From assembly GCA_905215625.1 (NCBI GenBank), contig CAJMQQ010000015.1, forward strand, positions 1-47,861: a stretch of 47,861 bases of DNA, given 5' to 3'. Positions 1 to 7,743 of this stretch are shown here, piece by piece. A program made the translations under genes and the position numbers. The notes beneath the pieces were generated by a model that was not told the origin of the DNA, did not search any database, and was given only the letters and a program-made list of their open reading frames with translations. Every line of letters starts with the position of its first letter. Within the stretch, counting starts at the first letter, position 1. The DNA comes from an uncultured bacterium (lineage in GTDB: Bacteria; Bacillota; Clostridia; Lachnospirales; Lachnospiraceae).

Positions 1-93
1 TAGAGAGGAGGCCGGATTTTTGTCTATAACAAGCGGAAGTGCCGCTCAATCATCCGTTATGGATGATTTTGCGACACTCCCTTTTCTTTTCGA
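1..93. other. Left-edge intergenic stretch with two short inverted repeats
   Basis: No gene is visible. Two small inverted repeats are present: GCGG/CCGC near 33-45, and AATCATCC/GGATGATT at 48-55 and 61-68 with a 5-nt loop. The second is followed on the plus strand by TTTT, so it could be a weak terminator. Neither is followed by a good T-run on the minus strand, so the 3' end of the glucokinase transcript is not clearly marked. Confidence 0.3.
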
Positions 94-1035
94 TTAGTCT
101 AATACCATTCTGGCTGCTCCATAGATTCCAGCATCATTACCCAGTTTTGCCAGGGTAATAATTCCCTTGTTCTTGGAGATTACGGTGTATTTCTGATAGT
201 ATTTGTCAATCTTATCTACCAGAAACTGACCTGCTCTGGAAACACCGCCGCCAATTACAAATGCCTCTGGATCCACAGTCAGAGCAACCTGACCCAGTAC
301 CAGTCCCAGATAGCGGGCTGCTGTCTCTGCTACTTCGTCTGCCAATGCATCTCCATCCTTTGCTGCATCCAGCACATCTTTTGCAGTCACGCTGTCACCC
401 TTTTCCCTGAGAACCGATGGAGTATCGACGGACGCCATTTTCCGTCTCGCTTCTCTTGCAATTCCGGTTGCGCTGGCAACCTGCTCCAGACATCCTACTC
501 CGCCGCAGTTGCAGGCTTCTGTTTCCTCATCGCGGACATGGATGTGGCCGATTTCACCGCCCAGTCCATGTCTTCCTGCAACGATTTTTTCATCAATGAT
601 AACACCGCCGCCAACACCGGTTCCCAGGGTTACCATAACAATATCGTGGAATCCTTTTCCGCCGCCCTGCCACATTTCTCCTAATGCCGCTACGTTTGCA
701 TCATTTCCGCTCTTTACCGGAACTCCTAAAAGCTCACTCAGTTCTTTCTGGGCGTTCTTTTCTTTCCATCCTAAATTTACACACTGGGTTACCATTCCAT
801 TTGCCAGTACCGGTCCTGGAATGCCCATTCCTGCTCCGACTACCTCTGCCAGGTCGATATTTTTCTCTGCCAGCTTTTCTTTCACAGACTCTGCAATGTC
901 CGGAAGAATGTGTTTTGCGCCATCCTCCGTTCTGGTAGGAATTTCCCATTTATCCATAAGCTGTCCATCTACTTCAAACAGACCTAACTTTACTGTCGTT
1001 CCCCCTACGTCAACTCCAACGCATACTTTTCCCAT
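94..1035 (-). CDS. glcK: ROK-family glucokinase
   Basis: This 313-residue cytoplasmic kinase phosphorylates glucose to glucose 6-phosphate with ATP. The N-terminal phosphate-binding motif DVGGTTVKLGLF (residues 9-20) is typical of the ROK/actin-like ATPase fold. The ROK zinc signature CNCGGVGCLEQ lies around residue 175 and GTGVGGGVI around residue 138. Length is normal for Firmicutes GlcK. An AAGGAG site lies 10 nt before the ATG. It follows the DUF5711 gene by 63 bp on the same strand, so the two are probably co-transcribed. Its product feeds Pgi (15.1 kb) and the glycogen genes of this window. The sugar specificity of ROK kinases cannot be read from sequence alone, but this subfamily is normally glucokinase. 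Confidence 0.93.
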   Translation of the reverse strand: MGKVCVGVDVGGTTVKLGLFEVDGQLMDKWEIPTRTEDGAKHILPDIAESVKEKLAEKNIDLAEVVGAGMGIPGPVLANGMVTQCVNLGWKEKNAQKELSELLGVPVKSGNDANVAALGEMWQGGGKGFHDIVMVTLGTGVGGGVIIDEKIVAGRHGLGGEIGHIHVRDEETEACNCGGVGCLEQVASATGIAREARRKMASVDTPSVLREKGDSVTAKDVLDAAKDGDALADEVAETAARYLGLVLGQVALTVDPEAFVIGGGVSRAGQFLVDKIDKYYQKYTVISKNKGIITLAKLGNDAGIYGAARMVLD

Positions 1036-1098
1036 TTCTCTTTTGCTCCTTTTCTTTTATTGATAAATATACTTTCTGCGGCCTGCGCAGATTGCCTG

Positions 1099-2445
1099 TC
1101 AACGGAATGTAATCGCCTGCATTTTCTGCGGCCCTGTCAGAATAAACTGATTGGAAAGACTGCCGCAGGTAATATGGGAAATCTGAAAATCCAGTTCCCC
1201 GCCAAATTTTTCTACACCCTTCATATTGTAAATCTTACAAGAATTATCGTTATAAAGGATGACATATTCTCCATCAATATTTCCGGATGTATAGGAATAA
1301 TCAAGACCTGTTTCAAATACTTTTGTACCGTTGGCCTGATACACAACAAGCTTTTCCGGTTCTGGACCGGTACTGTTTGCAGTTACCAGCGCCACATATT
1401 TGTCCGAATAAAACAGGCTCTCGATTCGCTCTTCTTCTGTCTGGACCGTAAGAACGGGATTGGCTCTGTTTTCAGATGAAAAAAATGCCAATCCTGTATC
1501 AGAACAGGCAAAAGACTGTGTTTCTGACAAATACCGGACTCTGGGAACCACCTTATCTGCAAACGCTTCTTCATTAGCGCTGACAATCCGATCCGGAAGA
1601 TTGGCTCCTACTTCATCCGAATAATCGTAAATTACAACCCTGCTTCTCAAAAAGCTGTTGTCAATATAGGCATACGAACAAATCAGCTGGGTTCCGTCCG
1701 GTGAAAAACTTAAATCCATTAAATATCCATTTTTTGACAATGTGGATTTCATAGTAAGCTTTAAATCGCTTCCATCCCGTTTAAACATGGACACGTAGCT
1801 GGACTTGGAATCCTCCTGGGCTGCCGCTACAATTCCTTTTCCAGACACAGAAATCCGGACAATCGGAAGCAGGGTCGTTGCTACGCCCTGGGGCCCCTCT
1901 TCGTTAAAAATATAAATGCTGTTGCCCTGCTGGTCTGCTATGGCTGCAAAGGAACCATTAACAACTGCAATCGGCGCTTTCATCTCATAAGTCTGAACCC
2001 ATATGGTCTTTCCCTTGTTATCTATGTAGGAAGCGCCGTCCTTGGTATATTTTAATACGTTCTTTCCAAAATTGATATAATTGGGACTGCTTCTTTCGAC
2101 TCCCTCTTCCTCAGCAGTCAGATTTACCTCCCAGCTTACAAAATATTCCTGAAACTGGTAGTGATAATTCCAATAATAAATCCCCCCGGCCGCGGCTGCC
2201 AGAAGCAGTACAATGACTGCCAGAATAATCAGCCGTTTCTTCATTACCTTTCGATGAGCTTTTTTTACAACTGTTACTTCATCCGGATTGTCGGAATCAT
2301 CCTGCCGCATAAAACTCGAATTCTGCTTTCTGGCCGTCTCCTGCTCGGAATTTTTGAGGGAATCTGCCGCGTCATTATTCACAATCATCTGTCGGCGCAG
2401 CTGCTGCTTTTTTCTCTCCCTGCTCATGGGGCTTAAATCACTCAT
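1099..2445 (-). CDS. DUF5711-family membrane-anchored protein
   Basis: The 448-residue protein has a charged cytoplasmic N-terminus of about 70 residues, one transmembrane helix (about 71-91, RLIILAVIVLLLAAAAGGIY) and a large outside domain of about 350 residues. The outside part has repeating beta-strand patterns (for example FSPDGTQLICSYAY) that look like a beta-propeller of the kind in the DUF5711 family, which is common in Lachnospiraceae and has no established function. It lies upstream of glucokinase and downstream of the LysM gene, all on one strand. A role in envelope or spore biology is only suggested by the neighbouring yyaC and LysM genes. The family assignment is from memory of the pattern. 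Confidence 0.75.
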   Translation of the reverse strand: MSDLSPMSRERKKQQLRRQMIVNNDAADSLKNSEQETARKQNSSFMRQDDSDNPDEVTVVKKAHRKVMKKRLIILAVIVLLLAAAAGGIYYWNYHYQFQEYFVSWEVNLTAEEEGVERSSPNYINFGKNVLKYTKDGASYIDNKGKTIWVQTYEMKAPIAVVNGSFAAIADQQGNSIYIFNEEGPQGVATTLLPIVRISVSGKGIVAAAQEDSKSSYVSMFKRDGSDLKLTMKSTLSKNGYLMDLSFSPDGTQLICSYAYIDNSFLRSRVVIYDYSDEVGANLPDRIVSANEEAFADKVVPRVRYLSETQSFACSDTGLAFFSSENRANPVLTVQTEEERIESLFYSDKYVALVTANSTGPEPEKLVVYQANGTKVFETGLDYSYTSGNIDGEYVILYNDNSCKIYNMKGVEKFGGELDFQISHITCGSLSNQFILTGPQKMQAITFR

Positions 2446-2588
2446 TTCCGTCTCTCCCCGTTCTGTTGCATACTATAACCAAGCGGGAGACCACCGCTCC
2501 CAAACTGGTAGGTTAGCTCCAGTATACAACATTTCGTGAAAAAACGCATTACTTTTTAACCGGAAATCAGTTTCCTTCTAAGGAATGC

Positions 2589-3845
2589 TTACGGTGCTTC
2601 TGTTTCTGGAACAATCAGTTTTTGTCCTGCCGCAATTTTATCCTGGTTTTCCAGTCCGTTCCAGGCGCAAATATCCTCCAGAGAATTTACGCTCTGATAC
2701 AACTTAAAACAAATGCTGTATAACGTTTCTCCATCCTGGACTGCATAATACATCTGACCTTCTCCTGGCGCTTCCAGTGGTTTTGCCACAGCAGACGCAT
2801 TGTCTGTTTCAGCCTCTTTTTTCTCAGTGGTAATATGAATCGTAGCTTCTTCTGTCTGTTCTGCTTCTGTTTCTTCTGCCTGTGTCTCCTCTACTTGTGT
2901 CTTCTCTGACTGTGTCTCCTCTGCTTGTGTCTTCTCTGACTGTGTCTCCTCTGCCAGTACCTCCTCAGCAGTATCCTCTGTAGGAAATACATTTCCTGAC
3001 ACCTGCTCTACTTCTACATGAAAAGAATCCTCTGTATCCCTGGCTGCATACCCCTCCGTGTACCCTTCTGGAAGCACAGATGCAATTACGGTTTCCATTT
3101 CCCGCATTTTCTCATAATTATTGAACATCGCCGCGCCTCCGGCCAGTACCAGTACTGCCAGCGCGCTGCACAAGCCTCCTAATACGTTTACCGTATTCTT
3201 CTGGCTGACTGTCTGGTTTTTCTTTTCTTCCATTTTCTGCCGGAAATCGCGGATTACCGGATCTCCTCCTCCGGTTTCTACCCGTTTGTTATCTTTTCTG
3301 GAAACCATATAGTCCTGCATCATCTGGTTCCGCTCATAGTAAATGCAATGACCTTCCAACTTATAAAATCCGTCCCTGGATGTTATGTAAATCGCTTCGT
3401 CTCCTTCCAATCCTCCATTCAGATACATGATTTGATTTTTCCCATTGAAATACTGAGTGTGCTGTTTCCAATAGTTTAGCGGACTTAACGTACAGCCAGG
3501 CGCCCCACATAAAAACCACCCCTGAATGGTTCTTTTTGGAAACTTGTCCTCTATGTCCTGATATGCCTGTTTCCAGGCTTCCTCTGTAAATTCTACAATC
3601 TCCCCTTCCCGGGTTACCCCGTCCATTTCCATCGCTCCGTCTACAAAAATAAACGGCACTCCTTCATGCTCTTCGACGCTTCCTAAAAGCAGGCCTGCCC
3701 GCAGGTCTTGTCCTCCTGCGGGATACAGCCGTTTTAAATACGTATTCACATAGTCTTCCATATACAGACGAACCATCTGGTCTCTTTCCCCTATCTGCCG
3801 GATGTTTTTCGGCAGTTTTGGGAATGGATTATACAATTCTCCCAT
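2589..3845 (-). CDS. Membrane protein with possible degenerate MPN-like domain, Glu/Thr repeats and C-terminal LysM
   Basis: 418 residues. Residues 1-180 form a globular cytoplasmic domain; residues 219-241 are a transmembrane helix; 285-345 is an acidic low-complexity stretch with EETQSEKTQ repeats; 366-413 is a LysM domain (YYAVQDGETLYSICFKLY ... IAAGQKLIVP) that should bind peptidoglycan. The N-terminal part has GLLLGSVEE and GWFLCGAPGCTLSPLNYW followed by HTQYF, an arrangement resembling JAMM/MPN folds, but the HxH metal ligands are replaced by LCG, so it would be inactive. That resemblance is inference. The gene is directly downstream of yyaC, and this neighbourhood suggests a sporulation or envelope role. 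GGGGG lies shortly before the ATG. Confidence 0.75.
   Translation of the reverse strand: MGELYNPFPKLPKNIRQIGERDQMVRLYMEDYVNTYLKRLYPAGGQDLRAGLLLGSVEEHEGVPFIFVDGAMEMDGVTREGEIVEFTEEAWKQAYQDIEDKFPKRTIQGWFLCGAPGCTLSPLNYWKQHTQYFNGKNQIMYLNGGLEGDEAIYITSRDGFYKLEGHCIYYERNQMMQDYMVSRKDNKRVETGGGDPVIRDFRQKMEEKKNQTVSQKNTVNVLGGLCSALAVLVLAGGAAMFNNYEKMREMETVIASVLPEGYTEGYAARDTEDSFHVEVEQVSGNVFPTEDTAEEVLAEETQSEKTQAEETQSEKTQVEETQAEETEAEQTEEATIHITTEKKEAETDNASAVAKPLEAPGEGQMYYAVQDGETLYSICFKLYQSVNSLEDICAWNGLENQDKIAAGQKLIVPETEAP
2881..2955. repeat. 30-bp in-gene tandem repeat (EETQ/EKTQ coding)
   Basis: Two complete 30-bp units (2881-2910 and 2911-2940, differing at two positions near the middle) and a partial third encode the acidic EETQxEKTQ stretch between the membrane helix and the LysM domain. 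The array keeps the reading frame, so copy-number changes would lengthen or shorten the wall-spanning linker without breaking the protein. It is not a CRISPR array: there are no spacers and it lies inside an intact gene. Confidence 0.85.
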
Positions 3846-3909
3846 TGCGTTTCCCCCTGCTTTCCTATTCTATCCAATTAAGAATAGCACAGAACGCCTG
3901 CGAAACTTG

Positions 3910-4506
3910 TCAAATTGCGGCTGCTTTCGCACATAATTTATCGACAAGAAAAATGCTTTCACTGATACAGTCTGCCAAACGCATTACAACTGCCAGACGC
4001 ACGCTCTGCAGCATAAGGGGATCATAGGTTCCACATCCTCCGACAATTCCTGTAATAAAAATATCTCCCACCGCCCCCAGCTCTTTGCTCACTCCAAGAC
4101 CAGGCTTTAACGCGCCCCGCCCCAATGTTACGTACCCTACATGATCGGATTTTCCTACGGAAGCGTCAATCGCTACAATGGTGTGTTCCGGATAACTTTC
4201 CTTTAAAAAATGTATATATTCCTCCAGGTTCATGGCATGAACCGGCCGTTCTAACGTGCCAAACACCTGAAAATCCCCGCTGTGTCTCCCTTTCAATTTA
4301 TAGCCAATAAGAGGCCCCAGACTGTCCCCTGTAGAGCGGTCTGTACCAATGCACAAAAACACAACTCCCTTTTTCCCCTTATGCAGTTCATCTAAAATCA
4401 TCTCATACAGCTGCTCCGCCAGCGCTCCTGCATCAAACCCCCGATGGGTATCATAATAATATAGTTCTTGCTGTCCTCTGACAGCCATTCGTTCCCAAAA
4501 TTTCAT
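3910..4506 (-). CDS. yyaC: YyaC-type sporulation protein (Gpr/hydrogenase-maturation-protease-like fold)
   Basis: 198 residues, normal for YyaC. The diagnostic motif CIGTDRSTGDSLGPLIGYKL is at about residues 51-70, followed by VAIDASVG and a glycine-rich GIVGGCGTYD. In endospore formers this family is annotated as a putative spore protease; its true substrate is not well established. An AAGGCGG site lies 6 nt before the ATG. A TATAAT box is at 4538-4543 with TTGCAT 19 bp further upstream; part of this (GCATA plus a CTATAAT-like box) could also fit a forespore sigma factor, but I cannot decide. The LysM gene starts 64 bp downstream on the same strand, so the pair may be a sporulation unit. Confidence 0.88.
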   Translation of the reverse strand: MKFWERMAVRGQQELYYYDTHRGFDAGALAEQLYEMILDELHKGKKGVVFLCIGTDRSTGDSLGPLIGYKLKGRHSGDFQVFGTLERPVHAMNLEEYIHFLKESYPEHTIVAIDASVGKSDHVGYVTLGRGALKPGLGVSKELGAVGDIFITGIVGGCGTYDPLMLQSVRLAVVMRLADCISESIFLVDKLCAKAAAI

Positions 4507-4580
4507 TTTTTACCGCCTTGTTTGTCCATTTATTTTCATTATAGGCAGCGGTAAGGGGTTTTATGCAAATAGTTTGCCCA

Positions 4581-4609
4581 AAAAAGAGGAAGGTACCTGC
4601 CCTTCCTCT
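4581..4609 (-). terminator. Rho-independent terminator after spoVG
   Basis: AGAGGAAGG (4585-4593) pairs perfectly with CCTTCCTCT (4601-4609) across a 7-nt loop. On the minus strand the stem is followed by an uninterrupted T-run (the A-run at 4580-4585), giving a classical terminator 20 bp after the spoVG stop codon. It separates the glgC-glgD-spoVG unit from yyaC. Confidence 0.92.
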
Positions 4610-4628
4610 CAAAATCTCTCCTATTTCA

Positions 4629-4913
4629 TTATACAGCCTGACTTGCCTCTGAGTTTTCCAGTAGTGTCGTTGTATACTTGTCTAAAATCACACTCTGGAT
4701 CATATCTCTGGTTGCAGAGTTAATCGGATGCGCAATATCCCGATATTCTCCGTCTGCGGCCTTACGGCTGGGCATTGCAATAAACAAGCCCTTCTCCCCT
4801 TCAATTACTTTAATGTCGTGAATGACAAATTCATTGTCCAGCGTGATGGAAACTATTGCTTTCATCTTCCCTTCTTTTTCGATTCGTCTCACTCTTACAT
4901 CTGTAATCTGCAT
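4629..4913 (-). CDS. spoVG: Septation/RNA-binding regulator SpoVG
   Basis: 94 residues. The sequence follows SpoVG throughout: MQITDVRVRRIE at the start, then LDNEFVIHDIKVIEG, GLFIAMPSRKA and the DIAHPIN signature near residue 60. SpoVG is a small dimeric protein that binds RNA and DNA and affects asymmetric septation in sporulating Bacillus. A strong GGAGGGG site lies 8 nt before the ATG. It sits 125 bp downstream of glgD on the same strand with a terminator just after it, so it is probably expressed with glgCD, at least in part. The 125-bp gap is unusually GC-rich (4930-5020) and has no convincing gene. Confidence 0.96.
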   Translation of the reverse strand: MQITDVRVRRIEKEGKMKAIVSITLDNEFVIHDIKVIEGEKGLFIAMPSRKAADGEYRDIAHPINSATRDMIQSVILDKYTTTLLENSEASQAV

Positions 4914-5038
4914 AGCTGCAACCCCTCCATCATTCTCTTATTGCCCTTACGGTCTTGTATCTCTGCCTGCAGCGCCCCCGCGCCCTTTGCAGGCTCTGTT
5001 GCTTGCATCGGCTTTTTGACTTTGTTCCCCTGGTATCA

Positions 5039-6160
5039 TCATATCGTGTATCGCTCGTTTTTCTCCACAACAATCTTGATGTTATCCGGTGTTCCGATAT
5101 GAGTCGTATTGGCACGGATGGTATCCCTGCTCTCCACGATACAGTTTTCAATTACCGTATTGTCCCCGATATAAACGTCATTCAAAATGATGGAATTTTT
5201 AATGATACAGTTATTTCCGATATATGCCTGCTTGAACAGAACAGAATTCTCTACCATACCGTTCAAAATACATCCGCTGGAAACCAGGCTGTTTTTCACC
5301 TTTGCGCCCGGATTATACTTTGCCGGAGGCATATCGTCAATCTTAGAATATACGTCTGGATATTGTCTGAAGAAATAATCTCTGACTTCCGGTTTTAAGA
5401 AATCCATATTGGTTTTATAATAAGAATCTACAGAAGCAATATTACTCCAATAGGTATCCATCTTGTATGCATAGATTCGCTTTAAGTTCTTGTAGCGGAC
5501 TAAAATGTCCTTTACAAAGTCATAGCGATCTTCTGCCGCACAGCGCTCAATCAGTTCAATCAACTGACGTCTGCGGATGACATAAATACCGCAGGAAATC
5601 GTATTGGCATCCGAAACCATGGGCTTTTCTTCAAAGTCTACGATTCTGCCGTCATCATTGATCTTTACGCAGCCGAAACGGGTAACATCCTCGTTTTCAG
5701 ACATCCGCTTGCAGACAACAGTAATGTCTGCCTTCTTCTCAATATGATATTCCAGAACCTTATTGTAATCCATCTTGTAGATACCGTCTCCGGATGCAAT
5801 AACTACATACGGTTCGTGGCTGTTTTTTAAGAAAGAAAGGTTCTGATACAATGCATCTGCTGTTCCCCGGTACCAGTCGCTGCTGTCAGCAGTAATCGTA
5901 GGGGTAAATACGAACAGGCCGCCCTGTTTTCTGCCGAAATCCCACCATTTAGAAGAACTTAAATGCAGGTTTAAGGAGCGTGAATTATACTGGGTAAATA
6001 CGGCCACATTCTGAATGTGGGAATTGGTCATGTTGCTCAGCACAAAATCGATGCTGCGGTAACTTCCTGCCACTGGCATTGCCGCAATAGCTCTCTTGTT
6101 GGAAAGCTCTTTCATCCGTTTGCTGTTGCCGCCTGCTAAAACGATACCGATTGCTCTCAT
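5039..6160 (-). CDS. glgD: Glucose-1-phosphate adenylyltransferase, GlgD subunit
   Basis: 373 residues. This is the second, usually regulatory or weakly catalytic, subunit of the ADP-glucose pyrophosphorylase of Firmicutes. The nucleotidyltransferase domain begins with GIVLAGGNSKRMKELSNKRA, in which the usual GGxGxRL loop is replaced by GGNSKRM, as expected for GlgD. A left-handed beta-helix with hexapeptide repeats covers roughly residues 285-365 (NSVLFKQAYIGNNCIIKNSI). Its ATG overlaps the glgC stop codon by 4 nt (ATGA), so translation is coupled and the two subunits are made together. In the family GlgC and GlgD form heterotetramers that make ADP-glucose for glycogen synthase. Confidence 0.95.
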   Translation of the reverse strand: MRAIGIVLAGGNSKRMKELSNKRAIAAMPVAGSYRSIDFVLSNMTNSHIQNVAVFTQYNSRSLNLHLSSSKWWDFGRKQGGLFVFTPTITADSSDWYRGTADALYQNLSFLKNSHEPYVVIASGDGIYKMDYNKVLEYHIEKKADITVVCKRMSENEDVTRFGCVKINDDGRIVDFEEKPMVSDANTISCGIYVIRRRQLIELIERCAAEDRYDFVKDILVRYKNLKRIYAYKMDTYWSNIASVDSYYKTNMDFLKPEVRDYFFRQYPDVYSKIDDMPPAKYNPGAKVKNSLVSSGCILNGMVENSVLFKQAYIGNNCIIKNSIILNDVYIGDNTVIENCIVESRDTIRANTTHIGTPDNIKIVVEKNERYTI

Positions 6161-7431
6161 CTTATGCCACCTGCCTTTATTATGTAATCTCCGCTTGCCA
6201 GTTCTCCGTCGGGATAATCCTCCGGCCCGGTAATGCCGGAAATCGCGGTATTTTTGCCAATCTTCACTCCGTCCGGAACGACGGAATGTTCGCCGACTGT
6301 TACCAGATCAAACTGGTATACCTTCGGGTCATATTTGCTGGGTGCGTACTCGCCTACGCCAAGTTCTGCCTGTTTACCAATGGTTACGTCCTCTGCAATA
6401 ATGGCTTTGTCGATAACTGCGCCTTCCTCAATCCTGCTGTTCTGCATAATAATGGAATCGCGGATCACAGCGCCCTTTCCAATGGTAACGCCGGCTCCAA
6501 TTACAGAATTATAGACCTCACCGTAAACTTCTGTTCCCTCTCCAATAATGCTTCTCTCAATCACAGCATCTGAAGCGACATACTGCGGTGGGATAATTTC
6601 ACTTCTGGTGTATACTTTCCAGTATTCTTCATATAAGTTAAATTCTGGAATAATATCTATCAGTTCCATATTGGCTTCCCAATAGGATCCTAAAGTTCCC
6701 ACGTCTTTCCAGTAGCCATTGTACTCATAAGCAAAAATCCTGTCTCCCTTGCCATGGCAGTATGGAATAATGTGCTTTCCAAAGTCGCAGCCAGGCTCGT
6801 CCTGCATCTTAATCAGGGCGTCCCGGAGTACCGGCCATGAGAAAATGTAGATACCCATAGAAGCCAGATTGCTTCTGGGAACTGCAGGTTTCTCTTCGAA
6901 CTCCGTAATCCGGTTGTTCTCATCTGTAACAACAATGCCAAACCGACTGGCTTCCTCAATCGGAACCGGCATAGCCGCAATGGTGATATCAGCATTATTC
7001 GCCTTGTGATAATCCAACATAACCTCATAATCCATCTTGTAAATATGATCGCCGGAAAGAATCAGCACGTAATCCGGATTATAGGTTTCCATATATTCCA
7101 GATTCTGATAAATCGCATTTGCAGTACCGGTGTACCAATCGCTGCCCTTGCTTCTCTCATAGGGCGGAAGAACTGTAACACCTCCCACGTTTCTATCTAA
7201 ATCCCACGGAATACCGATTCCAATATGGGAATTTAAACGTAATGGCTGATACTGGGTTAAAACGCCTACAGTGTCAACGCCGGAATTGATACAGTTGCTG
7301 AGCGGGAAGTCAATAATGCGGTATTTTCCCCCGAATGATACCGCAGGTTTTGCTACCTTCTGGGTCAAAACCCCCAGGCGGCTTCCCTGTCCGCCAGCTA
7401 AAAGCATAGCTATCATTTCTTTTTTAATCAC
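6157..7431 (-). CDS. glgC: Glucose-1-phosphate adenylyltransferase, catalytic GlgC subunit
   Basis: Makes ADP-glucose from ATP and glucose 1-phosphate, the committed step of bacterial glycogen synthesis. I start it at GTG 7431 (424 residues), because AGAGGTG lies just upstream and the catalytic loop MLLAGGQGSRLG then begins near residue 9 as in homologues. The open frame extends further upstream but crosses the promoter. Other motifs are FPLSNCINSG, WYTGTANAIYQN, LSGDHIYKMDY and GRxxxFEEKP-like (ITEFEEKPAVP). The C-terminus is a left-handed beta-helix. A sigma-A-like promoter lies at 7469-7497. No synthase (glgA) is nearby; glgB is 33 kb away in this window. Confidence 0.96.
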   Translation of the reverse strand: MIKKEMIAMLLAGGQGSRLGVLTQKVAKPAVSFGGKYRIIDFPLSNCINSGVDTVGVLTQYQPLRLNSHIGIGIPWDLDRNVGGVTVLPPYERSKGSDWYTGTANAIYQNLEYMETYNPDYVLILSGDHIYKMDYEVMLDYHKANNADITIAAMPVPIEEASRFGIVVTDENNRITEFEEKPAVPRSNLASMGIYIFSWPVLRDALIKMQDEPGCDFGKHIIPYCHGKGDRIFAYEYNGYWKDVGTLGSYWEANMELIDIIPEFNLYEEYWKVYTRSEIIPPQYVASDAVIERSIIGEGTEVYGEVYNSVIGAGVTIGKGAVIRDSIIMQNSRIEEGAVIDKAIIAEDVTIGKQAELGVGEYAPSKYDPKVYQFDLVTVGEHSVVPDGVKIGKNTAISGITGPEDYPDGELASGDYIIKAGGIR

Positions 7432-7468
7432 GTTATCACCTCTTGCTGTTATATTTAATCGTGTGTCC

Positions 7469-7497
7469 ATTATAACATAGTTTTCATAAATAGTGAA
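7469..7497 (-). promoter_or_regulatory. Putative sigma-A promoter of glgC-glgD(-spoVG)
   Basis: On the minus strand, TTCACT (7492-7497) and a perfect TATAAT (7469-7474) are separated by 17 bp. Transcription would begin near 7462, about 30 nt before the GTG start of glgC. This shows that the upstream part of the glgC open frame is not translated. The rest of the glgC-asnS gap (7500-7620) is T-rich and holds no gene I can support. Confidence 0.65.
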
Positions 7498-7665
7498 CAA
7501 ATTGTAGGTTTTTTTATTGTACTTTTTGTGCATAATCTGACACATTTTTGCGAAAATATTGATTTTTTTACATTTTAATCCTACTTTCATTTATTTTCGC
7601 TTATCTATTTACAAATTTCCCCTTTTTTCGCACTTCCCCTTTGGCAGAAAATATTCAGCAAACCC

Positions 7666-7694
7666 TTGAATCCCCAGGAAAAATATAGTACAAT
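7666..7694 (+). promoter_or_regulatory. Putative sigma-A promoter of asnS
   Basis: TTGAAT (7666-7671), 17-bp spacer, TACAAT (7689-7694). The start point would be near 7701, about 43 nt before the asnS ATG at 7744. No T-box element or antiterminator is visible in this short leader. Confidence 0.7.
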
Positions 7695-7743
7695 CGATTT
7701 TAATATGCCAGAAATTTTCAAAACGCAGAAAAGGAGAATACTC

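Noticed and set aside
2881..2955. CRISPR-like array
   Set aside because: Units are contiguous with no spacers and lie in frame within a gene with a clear protein repeat.
4930..5151. GC-rich minus-strand open frame between glgD and spoVG
   Set aside because: It overlaps glgD, has arginine/serine-rich composition typical of a shadow frame and no ribosome binding site. A 37-codon frame from an ATG near 5005 also lacks a proper site.
7432..7590. N-terminal extension of GlgC to 7590
   Set aside because: The extension crosses a TATAAT promoter, has no match to the family start and lacks a ribosome binding site, whereas GTG 7431 has AGAGGTG.
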